This document shows, one piece after another, positions 1 through 5,148 of a stretch of 5,148 nucleotides of DNA (the first letter of the stretch is position 1; each line of letters starts with the position of its first letter). This stretch comes from Candidatus Latescibacteria bacterium 4484_107 (lineage in GTDB: Bacteria > Latescibacterota > 4484-107). Below the pieces are notes generated by a model that searched no databases, was not told where the DNA came from, and saw only the letters and a list, made by a program, of their open reading frames with translations. Made by a program: the position numbers and the translations under genes. The stretch covers positions 1 through 5,148 of the forward strand of contig MVCQ01000146.1 of assembly GCA_002059205.1 (NCBI GenBank), written 5' to 3'.

Positions 1-1337
1 CATACGTGTGCGATTTGAGCGCAGCGGAGATCCGGGCATACCGCGGCACCCTGACGACGCCCGGCAAGGACAGTCCGTATCGCAATCGTCCGGTCAAGGA
101 GAATCTGGATCTGTTCGAGCGCATGCGGGCTGGTGAATTTGAGGATGGTTCCAGAGTGCTTCGGGCCAAAATTGATATGGCCTCTCCGAATCTGAATATG
201 CGGGATCCGGTCATGTACCGCATTCTCCGCGCCACGCATCACCGGACGGGCGACACCTGGTGTATCTATCCCACGTACGACTTTACGCATGGTCAGTCGG
301 ATTCCATCGAAGGGATCACCCATTCCTTGTGTGATCTGGAATTTGAAAACCATCGCCCGTTGTACGACTGGTTTCTCGACGCTTTGCAGATCCATCATCC
401 CCGGCAGATCGAGTTTGCCCGTCTGAATATCAGCCACACGGTACTGAGCAAGCGAAGGCTTCGGGAATTGGTAGAGGGAGGCTATGTCGCCGGATGGGAC
501 GATCCGAGGATGCCCACGCTGTCTGGCATGCGGCGGCGCGGCTATCCTCCCGAAGCGATCCGAAACTTCTGTGAGCGCATCGGAGTGGCCAAGCGGGAGA
601 GTATGGTGGATATTGCTCTGCTCGAACACTGCGTCCGGGAACAGTTGAATAAAAGCGCGCCCCGTGTAATGGGGGTGCTGCGTCCGCTTAAAGTGGTCAT
701 TGACAACTATCCGGAGGGCCGGGTGGAGGAACTGGACGCCATCAACAATCCGGAGGACGCTGCTATGGGGACGCGGAAGGTTCCTTTTTCGCGCGTGCTG
801 TATATCGAACAAGAAGATTTTCGGGAGGACCCGCCGAAAAAATTCTACCGCCTGGCTCCGGGGCGCGAGGTGCGGCTGCGCTATGCCTATTTCATCACAT
901 GCGTGCGCGTGGTGAAGGATGAGCAGACCGGTGAGGTGATCGAATTGCACTGCACTTACGATCCAAAAACGCGTGGCGGCGATTCTCCCGACGGACGCAA
1001 GGTCAGGGCCACGCTGCATTGGGTATCGGCCGCACACGCGCTCGAAGCCGAGGTGCGTTTGTACGATCATCTCTTCGCAAAAGAAAACCCCCTCGATGAA
1101 AAGGAGGGGGCTGATTTCAAAACCTATTTGAATCCGAATTCTCTGGAAATTTTGACGTCTTGCCGCGTGGAACCCAGCTTGAAAGGCGCCGCCCCGGGAA
1201 GCCGGTACCAATTCGAGCGGCAGGGGTATTTTTGCGTGGATTCGGTGGATGCCTCCGAGGAAGCGCTGGTATTCAATCGGACGGTTCGCTTGCGGGATAC
1301 GTGGGTTCGGATCCAAAAGGCGCAGAAGAAGCCGTAG
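1..1337 (+). CDS. glnS: Glutaminyl-tRNA synthetase, C-terminal part (5' end outside window)
   Basis: This enzyme charges tRNA-Gln with glutamine using ATP in the cytoplasm. The frame is open from the left edge; the first whole codon is at base 3 (Tyr), so the GTG at 6 is internal. About 444 residues are visible. By comparison with E. coli GlnRS from memory, roughly 120 N-terminal residues including the HIGH motif lie upstream. Visible hallmarks are YRGTLTTPGKDSPYR near the left edge, the glutamine-pocket segments CIYPTYDFTH (from 261) and ITHSLCDLEF (315-344), the KMSKS-equivalent VLSKR (441-455) and GWDDPRMPTLSGMRRRGY. The C-terminal anticodon-binding beta-barrel runs from about 660 to the end and includes VHWVSAAHA-like and FNRTVRLRDTW segments. 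GlnRS-specific motifs exclude GluRS. It ends 26 bases before the stop of a convergent gene. Only a weak hairpin (ACGA/TCGT, 1341-1354) followed by CTTTTC follows it. Confidence 0.97.
   Translation, partial: YVCDLSAAEIRAYRGTLTTPGKDSPYRNRPVKENLDLFERMRAGEFEDGSRVLRAKIDMASPNLNMRDPVMYRILRATHHRTGDTWCIYPTYDFTHGQSDSIEGITHSLCDLEFENHRPLYDWFLDALQIHHPRQIEFARLNISHTVLSKRRLRELVEGGYVAGWDDPRMPTLSGMRRRGYPPEAIRNFCERIGVAKRESMVDIALLEHCVREQLNKSAPRVMGVLRPLKVVIDNYPEGRVEELDAINNPEDAAMGTRKVPFSRVLYIEQEDFREDPPKKFYRLAPGREVRLRYAYFITCVRVVKDEQTGEVIELHCTYDPKTRGGDSPDGRKVRATLHWVSAAHALEAEVRLYDHLFAKENPLDEKEGADFKTYLNPNSLEILTSCRVEPSLKGAAPGSRYQFERQGYFCVDSVDASEEALVFNRTVRLRDTWVRIQKAQKKP
1079..1110 (-). terminator. Candidate intrinsic terminator on the minus strand, inside glnS
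   Basis: Read on the minus strand, a perfect 7-bp stem (CCCCCTC paired with GAGGGGG, plus-strand 1104-1110 and 1088-1094) with a 9-base loop is followed at once by TTTTCTTTT. This is the classic rho-independent layout. It would end transcripts from the small minus-strand gene whose stop lies about 250 bases upstream on that strand. The same bases encode a polar stretch of GlnRS (KENPLDEKEGADF), so a coincidence of codon choice is possible. On the plus strand no T-tract follows, so it should not affect glnS. Confidence 0.45.
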
Positions 1338-1363
1338 AGAACGAGTGGAGTCGTCTTTTCGCG

Positions 1364-1639
1364 CTATGTGGAATTGTATTCGATGCGATACCCGTCTCTG
1401 CTCAAACGGAGCATACTTCGTGCTCCCGGCTGGTAAGACTGGAGCAGCAACTCATATTTTTTCAAAAACTCTATTCCGTTCACCGCACTGACGTACAGGC
1501 GCACGTCGAATCCTTCCTTCTGGTAGGTCTTGATGCGTTCTACCAGATCCAAGCGTTGATTGCCGTTTCCAAGGCCGCTTTGCACATTCCGCAAAAGGTG
1601 CTCCAAACTCTGGCGAGCCTCTTTGGGTAAGGGTTTCAT
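1364..1639 (-). CDS. Hypothetical protein, 91 aa, convergent to glnS
   Basis: I do not recognise this family. The start ATG (plus-strand 1637-1639) is preceded by AAAAAGGAG with 9 bases of spacing, the clearest ribosome-binding site in the window, and this is the main reason for preferring this frame over overlapping plus-strand frames. The product is soluble, with no signal peptide or membrane segment. It begins MKPLPKEARQSLEHLLRNV, an amphipathic, helix-like N-terminus. A charged middle (LDLVERIKTYQKEGFDVRLYV) and a C-terminal part (FLKKYELLLQSYQ, then SRDGYRIEYNST) follow. The mix of basic and acidic residues resembles a real small protein, possibly a binding or regulatory one, but nothing in the sequence proves a role. 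Its stop faces the glnS stop across 26 bases. No convincing promoter was seen upstream. An alternative is that it is a spurious frame. Confidence 0.68.
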   Translation of the reverse strand: MKPLPKEARQSLEHLLRNVQSGLGNGNQRLDLVERIKTYQKEGFDVRLYVSAVNGIEFLKKYELLLQSYQPGARSMLRLSRDGYRIEYNST

Positions 1640-1648
1640 CCACGAATA

Positions 1649-1657
1649 CTCCTTTTT
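1649..1657 (-). promoter_or_regulatory. Strong Shine-Dalgarno site of the 91-aa gene
   Basis: On the minus strand AAAAAGGAG lies 9 bases before the ATG at 1639. It decides both the strand and the start of this small gene, because the competing plus-strand frames have no comparable site. Confidence 0.7.
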
Positions 1658-1669
1658 GGGAATGCCCGG
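1656..1669 (+). repeat. 14-base direct repeat, copy 1 (TTGGGAATGCCCGG)
   Basis: Identical to bases 3567-3580. This copy lies in the untranslated region just upstream of the minus-strand gene and overlaps its Shine-Dalgarno A-tract. It contains the octamer ATGCCCGG, found six times in the window. Confidence 0.6.
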
Positions 1670-1812
1670 ACAAAACGGAAGGGCGAGATCCGGGGAATAA
1701 TCTGGAACGCGAAGAAAAGAACGCTCAAAGTTACCCTATAGTGTATGACGAAGGGTATGATCTATATCACGTTTTTGAAAAAAATCTACTATCTCCACTA
1801 TCGAGGAAAAAG

Positions 1813-2454
1813 ATGACCCTTTTAGCCCTCTGGATCAGTATTTTCGTCATCACCTTCTCCGGGGCGATGATGCCCGGGCCCGTTCTGAGTGTGACGATCA
1901 GCGAGGCATCTGAGAAAGGGTTTAAGGCGGGCCCCCTGGTGGTGTTAGGGCATGGATTCGTGGAATTGATTCTCGTGATCGCCCTGGCCTCCGGTTTGTC
2001 ACAATGGGTTGCAGGTCCCCTTTTTACAAAAACGGTATTCCTCGTCGGGGGATTGGTGCTTTTCTGGATGGGCATCGCCATGGTGATGAAAGTTCGGGGA
2101 CATTCGGCCGGGCTCGACCTGAATGGAACCCACCGAAAAAACGTACTGGGCCCGGTGCTTATGGGAGCATGCACGACCCTTTCCACGCCATACTGGTACA
2201 TTTGGTGGGGCAGCATTGGGATGCTCTATCTGGTTCAGGCGCTCCGATTCAAAACCGTAGGACTGATGGTCTTCTTCTCCGGCCACATCCTTTCGGATTT
2301 GGTCTGGTATTCCTTGGTCGCCTTCGGAGTGGCCTTCGGAAGGAATTTTTTCAGCGACCGGGTGTATCGCGGCCTGATTTTAGCCTGCGGCATTTTCTTA
2401 GTCGGCATGGGCGTGTATTTTATGGGATGTGGCGTGTTGAGGACTATAGGCTAA
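1813..2454 (+). CDS. LysE/RhtB-family amino-acid exporter
   Basis: This is a 213-residue inner-membrane protein, the usual length for the LysE superfamily, whose members export amino acids or related small molecules by secondary transport. The substrate cannot be read from the sequence. The N-terminal family signature is PGP at residues 21-23 (GAMMPGPVLSVTISEASEKGFKAG), followed by LGHGFVELILVIALASGL (45-62). About six hydrophobic segments are visible, near residues 3-29, 42-62, 72-92, 111-140, 149-175 and 187-208. The motif TLSTPYWYIWWGSIG (122-136) corresponds to the NP-x-x-x-WW segment of the family and recalls the branch seen in archaea and some thermophiles; Ser-Thr-Pro replaces the usual Asn-Pro. 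The frame extends up to a GTG at 1741, but that extension is polar and unlike the family. ATG 1813 has GAGG 6 bases upstream and starts directly at the first helix. A TATGAT at 1756-1761 could be a -10 box, without a good -35. No clear terminator follows. Confidence 0.9.
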   Translation: MTLLALWISIFVITFSGAMMPGPVLSVTISEASEKGFKAGPLVVLGHGFVELILVIALASGLSQWVAGPLFTKTVFLVGGLVLFWMGIAMVMKVRGHSAGLDLNGTHRKNVLGPVLMGACTTLSTPYWYIWWGSIGMLYLVQALRFKTVGLMVFFSGHILSDLVWYSLVAFGVAFGRNFFSDRVYRGLILACGIFLVGMGVYFMGCGVLRTIG

Positions 2455-2584
2455 AGCGCTCGGTTCGTCTTTCCGGGGGGAGGTGGGCAGCGCGAAGTAA
2501 TACAGCGTATTGCATGCACACTTCAAGACGGGAAAGCGACACGCATTATCCCGTGCGAATTCAATCCAGATTTGATGTTTTGGG

Positions 2585-2613
2585 TTGACAGGGGCTTTTC
2601 TAATGTGTATATT
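2585..2613 (+). promoter_or_regulatory. Sigma70-type promoter of the tRNA-Ser genes
   Basis: A perfect -35 box TTGACA (2585-2590), a 17-base spacer and a -10 box TATATT (2608-2613, five of six consensus bases) place the transcription start around 2620. That is only a few bases before the mature 5' end of tRNA-Ser(UGA). It is the best promoter in the window and may also serve the second tRNA and the genes after it. Confidence 0.85.
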
Positions 2614-2624
2614 TAAGATTTCTG

Positions 2625-2710
2625 GGAGGGCTAGTCCTAACTGGTAAGGCGGCGGTCTTGAAAACCGCTGGGTTCATCCCTTGGGGGTTCGAGTCCCTCG
2701 CCCTCCGCCA
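2625..2710 (+). tRNA. tRNA-Ser, anticodon UGA
   Basis: This is a class II tRNA of 86 bases with encoded CCA, reading UCA and probably other UCN codons. The acceptor stem pairs GGAGGGC (2625-2631) with GCCCTCC (2700-2706), then discriminator G2707 and CCA 2708-2710. The D-stem is GTC/GGC (2634-2636, 2648-2650). The anticodon stem GCGGT/ACCGC encloses loop CTTGAAA (2657-2663), with TGA at 2659-2661. A long variable arm (2669-2682) has a GGG/CCC stem. The T-stem GGGGG/CCCTC encloses TTCGAGT (2688-2694). The long variable arm and discriminator G are serine-type features. A strong promoter lies just upstream. Confidence 0.97.
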
Positions 2711-2820
2711 TAGCTTCCTGGTTTTGCAGTTATAGCGACCTCAATAAGGACGAAAGAGTTCCACAAAATTATTACGTTCCGAAATCTGAACGGAAAACTT
2801 GGACACCCGGTTCTTTCGAG

Positions 2821-2855
2821 ATGCCCGAAAACGTCATCTTTTCATTTCCGGGCAT
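2821..2855 (+). repeat. Imperfect inverted repeat between the two tRNA genes
   Basis: ATGCCCG (2821-2827) pairs perfectly with CGGGCAT (2849-2855). The stem extends by AAA/TTT inside if C2848 is bulged, leaving a loop of about 14 bases. There is no T-tract after it, so it is not a standard intrinsic terminator. It could be a processing site in a tRNA-Ser(UGA)-tRNA-Ser(GCU) co-transcript. The right arm carries ATGCCCGG on the minus strand, the octamer repeated elsewhere in the window. The rest of the 196-base spacer shows nothing recognisable. Confidence 0.5.
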
Positions 2856-2906
2856 TCAGGGATCTCTATCATACTGCCCATCTTGGGCGTGTTGAGTCAT
2901 CAAGTC

Positions 2907-2996
2907 GGAGAGGTTCGAGAGTGGCTTAATCGGGCGGCCTGCTAAGCCGTTGTGGGCGCAAGTCCACCGTGGGTTCAAATCCCACCCTCTCCGCCA
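2907..2996 (+). tRNA. tRNA-Ser, anticodon GCU
   Basis: This is a class II tRNA of 90 bases with encoded CCA, reading AGC and AGU. The acceptor stem pairs GGAGAGG (2907-2913) with CCTCTCC (2986-2992), then discriminator G2993 and CCA 2994-2996. The D-stem is CGA/TCG (2916-2918, 2930-2932). The anticodon stem GCGGC/GCCGT has one G-T pair and encloses CTGCTAA (2939-2945), with GCT at 2941-2943. The long variable arm is a 6-bp hairpin with a GCAA loop (2952-2967). The T-arm is GTGGG/CCCAC around TTCAAAT (2974-2980). A run of six T (2999-3004) follows almost at once. It lies 196 bases after tRNA-Ser(UGA). I see no good promoter of its own, so read-through from 2585 is likely. Confidence 0.97.
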
Positions 2997-3020
2997 TATT
3001 TTTTGTTTGGTCGATCCACA

Positions 3021-3050
3021 CCCCCTTCCGGATGAGGGGGATATTGTTCC
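3021..3050 (+). terminator. Weak hairpin after tRNA-Ser(GCU), possible terminator or leader element
   Basis: CCCCCT (3021-3026) pairs perfectly with AGGGGG (3035-3040) around an 8-base loop, followed by ATATTGTTCC. The T-content after the stem is poor for an intrinsic terminator, so it may only partly end tRNA transcripts, or act in the leader of the next gene, which starts 31 bases later. Confidence 0.3.
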
Positions 3051-3071
3051 TCCTTCATTCCCCCCCAGATT

Positions 3072-3467
3072 ATGTACTACGAACTCCGACATATAGAAAT
3101 CTGGCCCGTAGTCAAGATCGCTTTTTTTGTGTGTGCCATTTTGGGCTTTTTCCCTGGCATCGCCGTATCTCTGTTTCTCTGGGTATTCTCCAATCTGATT
3201 GGGACCATAATGCCCGGAGAGATTGGGGACCTCTCGGGTTTCCCCCCCGCGATGCTTATGATGGGGGTAATTCTGTCTCCTCTATACGGCGCCATTGGAG
3301 CGGTGTTTGCGGGGATTGCGGCGGCTTTGTATAACCTGCTGGCGCGATGGATCGGCGGCGTGGAGTTGAACATGAAGGCGGTGCCGGAGGAAGAGGGTCA
3401 AGTCGGCGAACGTGCACAGAATATGACGCCAAATAGTATAGAGGAACGCAACGGTTCTCCACAATAG
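3072..3467 (+). CDS. Small two-helix membrane protein, DUF3566-like
   Basis: This is a 131-residue protein with no known catalytic role. It starts MYYELRHIEIWPVVKIAFF, a pattern I associate with the DUF3566-type family (short polar N-terminus, then ELR-I-x-W-x-V-KI leading into a helix); that assignment is from memory. Two membrane segments are visible, about residues 13-46 and 60-91, the first ending in IMPGEIGDLSGFPP. The C-terminus (about 95-131) is polar and glutamate-rich (VPEEEGQ), probably cytoplasmic and disordered. The ATG at 3072 is the only Met or Val start that fits the family N-terminus, but it has no Shine-Dalgarno sequence: the preceding bases are pyrimidine-rich with seven C at 3060-3066. 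The stop overlaps a GGAG, and gltX follows within 47 bases, suggesting co-transcription. The role is unknown. Confidence 0.78.
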   Translation: MYYELRHIEIWPVVKIAFFVCAILGFFPGIAVSLFLWVFSNLIGTIMPGEIGDLSGFPPAMLMMGVILSPLYGAIGAVFAGIAAALYNLLARWIGGVELNMKAVPEEEGQVGERAQNMTPNSIEERNGSPQ

Positions 3468-3503
3468 GAGTGCGTTGTGTTTTTAATCACCATTTCAAAA
3501 TGA
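3467..3503 (+). promoter_or_regulatory. Possible translational-coupling leader for gltX
   Basis: The stop TAG of the membrane-protein gene (3465-3467) runs into GGAG (3467-3470). Six bases later a GTG (3477) opens an eight-codon frame (MFLITISK). Its stop TGA (3501-3503) overlaps an in-frame gltX ATG (3500-3502) as ATGA. This is the geometry of translational coupling. It is the only Shine-Dalgarno-like sequence near gltX, but such a short frame can arise by chance. Confidence 0.25.
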
Positions 3504-3514
3504 CGGTGCCGCCT

Positions 3515-4978
3515 ATGTCCGAAATCAGAGTACGCTTTGCGCCTTCGCCCACAGGGTATCTGCACATTGGGAATGCCCGGTCTGCTTTGTTCGCTTGGTT
3601 GTTTGCGCGGGCAAACAAGGGCACGTTTATTCTGCGCATCGAGGACACGGACCGAAAGCGGTACGTCCAGGGCGCGGAGCAGGTGATCTACGAGAGCCTC
3701 CGCTGGCTGGGACTGGATTGGGACGAGGGCCCGGAGGTCGGCGGAGATTACGGACCTTACGTGCAGTCTCAGCGCACGGATATCTATAGGCAAGCGGCGG
3801 AGGCGTTGATCGAATCGGGACACGCGTATCGTTGTTATTGCACCCCGGAGCGGCTGGCCGCCCTAAGAGAGGAGCAGCAGCGCAGGAAGGAAAACTCGCA
3901 ATATGACCGCCATTGCCGGCATTTGACGGAGGAAGAGCGTGCCGTGTATGAGCAAGCGGGGAAGCCCTCGGTGGTTCGGTTCAAAACCCCTTTGGAGGGA
4001 GCAACCACGTTCCACGATTATCTTCGGGGAGACGTGACCTTCGAGAACGCCGGCCTGGACGATCTCGTATTGCTGAAATCCGACGGGTATCCCACGTATC
4101 ATCTCGCCAACGTGGTGGACGATCATCGGATGAAGATTACCCACGTGCTGCGGGCCGATGAATGGATTTCCAGCACGCCGCGCCACGTGTTGTTGTATCG
4201 GGCGTTCGGCTGGGAGCCTCCGAAGTTTGTCCATCTTCCCATGATTTTGTCTCCGGACGGAGGCAAGCTGAGCAAGCGGCGCGGCGCGGTCTCGCTGCTG
4301 GAATATCGGGATCGGGGCTACCTTCCGGAGGCGGTGTTCAATTTTCTGGCGCTTTTGGGCTGGTCGCCCGGAGATGACCGGGAGAAGATGTCTGTTGAAG
4401 AGATCGTGTCCGTTTTCACTCTGGATCGGATGAGTCCCAAAGGCGCGGCCTTCGACGAAACCAAATTGGAATGGCTGAACGGGCAATACATCCACGAGCT
4501 TTCGACAGAGGATTTGTTAAATCGGGTGGCGCCGCTTTGGAGAGACGCCGGGTTCATCGAAGGCGATGAGATGGGGGCCGAACGGGATCGGCTGCTGTCT
4601 ATTCTTACTCTCCTGAAAGAGCGGGCGCGGCGGCTGACGGATTTTGTGGAGGGCGCTCGGTATTTCTTCGAGGATCCCCAGGAATATGAGGAAAAAGGAC
4701 GCAGGAAACACTGGAAGAAGCCGGACGTGGGAGAGCGCCTGAACGCGTTGAAGGATCGGTTGGAAACGTTGGACGTATTTAACGAGGAGCACCTTGAGAC
4801 AGCCCTGCGGGGCTTGGCGGAGGAGCGGGGGATCAGTGCGGCGAAATTGATCCACCCGGCTCGATTGGCGATCTCCGGGCGTTCGTTCGGCCCTGGTTTT
4901 TTTGAGATGATGGAGGTGTTAGGGAAAGAGACGGTGCTACGGAGATTGGATCGGGCGATGAGAGTGTTGATCAGTTAG
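3515..4978 (+). CDS. gltX: Glutamyl-tRNA synthetase
   Basis: This is a class Ic synthetase that attaches glutamate to tRNA-Glu; with glnS nearby it is probably the tRNA-Glu-specific form. It has 487 residues, full length for bacterial GluRS. From Met-1 at 3515 the start MSEIRVRFAPSPTGYLHIG matches the family, with the HIGH motif as HIGN (17-20). Then come LRIEDTD, a zinc site made by Cys107, Cys109, Cys134 and His136 (CYC and CRH, with the same spacing as in E. coli), and the KMSKS loop KLSKR (251-255). FNFLALLGWSPGDD and the FDETKLEWLNGQYI segment lead into the helical anticodon-binding domain, which is complete up to the TAG. Other in-frame starts are GTG 3470, ATG 3500 and GTG 3506. None has a well-spaced Shine-Dalgarno site, so family alignment decided the choice; ATG 3500 is the main rival. 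It probably shares a transcript with the upstream membrane-protein gene. Confidence 0.97.
   Translation: MSEIRVRFAPSPTGYLHIGNARSALFAWLFARANKGTFILRIEDTDRKRYVQGAEQVIYESLRWLGLDWDEGPEVGGDYGPYVQSQRTDIYRQAAEALIESGHAYRCYCTPERLAALREEQQRRKENSQYDRHCRHLTEEERAVYEQAGKPSVVRFKTPLEGATTFHDYLRGDVTFENAGLDDLVLLKSDGYPTYHLANVVDDHRMKITHVLRADEWISSTPRHVLLYRAFGWEPPKFVHLPMILSPDGGKLSKRRGAVSLLEYRDRGYLPEAVFNFLALLGWSPGDDREKMSVEEIVSVFTLDRMSPKGAAFDETKLEWLNGQYIHELSTEDLLNRVAPLWRDAGFIEGDEMGAERDRLLSILTLLKERARRLTDFVEGARYFFEDPQEYEEKGRRKHWKKPDVGERLNALKDRLETLDVFNEEHLETALRGLAEERGISAAKLIHPARLAISGRSFGPGFFEMMEVLGKETVLRRLDRAMRVLIS
3567..3580 (+). repeat. 14-base direct repeat, copy 2 (TTGGGAATGCCCGG)
   Basis: Identical to bases 1656-1669. 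Here it lies in gltX and encodes the end of the HIGH motif (I-G-N-A-R). The amino acids are constrained by the enzyme, but the exact codons are not. Confidence 0.6.
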
Positions 4979-5040
4979 ATGGTGTGCGCTCCAATGGTTT
5001 ATACGTGTTGCTCCAAGCCGCTTTTCTCGAACCGAGCACT

Positions 5041-5148
5041 ATGAGATTTTTATATCAGACTTATCTTTCTATTTTTTCGGAGCGTTTGTCATCGTTTTCG
5101 CGATTGGCTCGCTCACTGCGGTAAAATGGGGCGAACATGCAGGTGATC
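5041..5148 (+). pseudogene. Possible start of a membrane-protein gene, disrupted or misread (partial)
   Basis: Bases 4971-5148 are open in one plus-strand frame that has no ATG, GTG or TTG. From 5046 it encodes a convincing hydrophobic helix (FYFFGAFVIVFAIGSL, then TAVKWGEHAGD at the edge). The ATG at 5041 is in another frame and reaches a stop at 5122-5124 after 27 residues. If the five-T run at 5047-5051 held one more T, ATG 5041 would read MRFFISDLSFYFF and continue through the helix to the window edge. A start outside the usual codons, a single-base indel, or a chance hydrophobic frame are all possible. No Shine-Dalgarno site is seen. The family is not recognised. Confidence 0.25.

Noticed and set aside
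1160..1630. 156-codon plus-strand frame overlapping the glnS end and the small minus gene
   Set aside because: It begins inside glnS, has no ribosome-binding site, and competes with a minus-strand gene that has a strong one.
1741..1812. 24-residue N-terminal extension of the exporter from GTG 1741
   Set aside because: It is polar, lacks a ribosome-binding site and overlaps possible promoter sequence; LysE-family proteins start directly at the first helix, as from ATG 1813.
2528..2554. Inverted repeat ACGGGA/TCCCGT downstream of the exporter
   Set aside because: Six-base stem, 15-base loop and no T-tract; not a credible terminator.
2907..2996. tRNA gene as an integration (att) site
   Set aside because: No integrase and no second copy of the tRNA 3' end in the window.
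2997..3071. Riboswitch or T-box leader before the membrane protein and gltX
   Set aside because: No T-box consensus or specifier stem, and the leader is too short.
2856..3092. 78-codon minus-strand frame containing GWDLNPRWTCAHNGLAG
   Set aside because: It is the antisense reading of tRNA-Ser(GCU), a well-known source of spurious proteins.
2969..3334. Plus-strand frame starting MGSNPTLSAIFF
   Set aside because: It starts inside the T-arm of the tRNA and overlaps the better-supported membrane protein in another frame.
3863..4495. 210-codon minus-strand frame inside gltX
   Set aside because: Shadow of a clearly identified synthetase gene; its composition mirrors the sense codons.

Overview
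The window is an ordinary housekeeping stretch of a bacterial chromosome, mid-GC by eye, centred on translation genes. From left to right it holds: the 3' part of glnS (glutaminyl-tRNA synthetase); a small convergent orphan gene on the minus strand; a LysE-type exporter; two serine tRNA genes (anticodons UGA and GCU); a small two-helix membrane protein resembling DUF3566; a complete gltX (glutamyl-tRNA synthetase); and about 170 bases at the right edge that may start another membrane-protein gene.

The organism cannot be named from this sequence. A genuine GlnRS rules against most lineages that make Gln-tRNA only by GatCAB transamidation (most Firmicutes, Cyanobacteria, Actinobacteria and Alphaproteobacteria). 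It points to one of the bacterial groups that acquired glnS, such as Gamma- or Betaproteobacteria, Deltaproteobacteria-like groups, Acidobacteria, Bacteroidetes or candidate phyla. Both tRNAs encode their CCA end, and the GluRS has an E. coli-like Cys3His zinc site.

Layout. Bases 1-1337 are glnS, which enters from the left and lacks roughly 120 N-terminal residues including the HIGH motif. Bases 1364-1639 are the minus-strand orphan, with a strong Shine-Dalgarno sequence; the best intrinsic terminator for it lies inside the glnS coding sequence at 1079-1110. Bases 1813-2454 are the exporter. Bases 2585-2996 hold a near-consensus sigma70 promoter, tRNA-Ser(UGA), a 196-base spacer with a hairpin, and tRNA-Ser(GCU). 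Bases 3072-4978 are the small membrane protein and gltX, probably co-transcribed with a 47-base gap. No gene-free stretch exceeds 300 bases.

Functionally, glnS, gltX and the two tRNAs all serve aminoacylation and decoding. Glutaminyl- and glutamyl-tRNA synthetases are sister class Ic enzymes, and having both here implies direct charging of tRNA-Gln. I found no mobile element, CRISPR array, defence system or biosynthetic cluster. The points worth a second look are small: an over-represented octamer (ATGCCCGG, six copies), the antisense terminator inside glnS, a possible coupled minigene before gltX, and a possible frameshifted membrane gene at the right edge.
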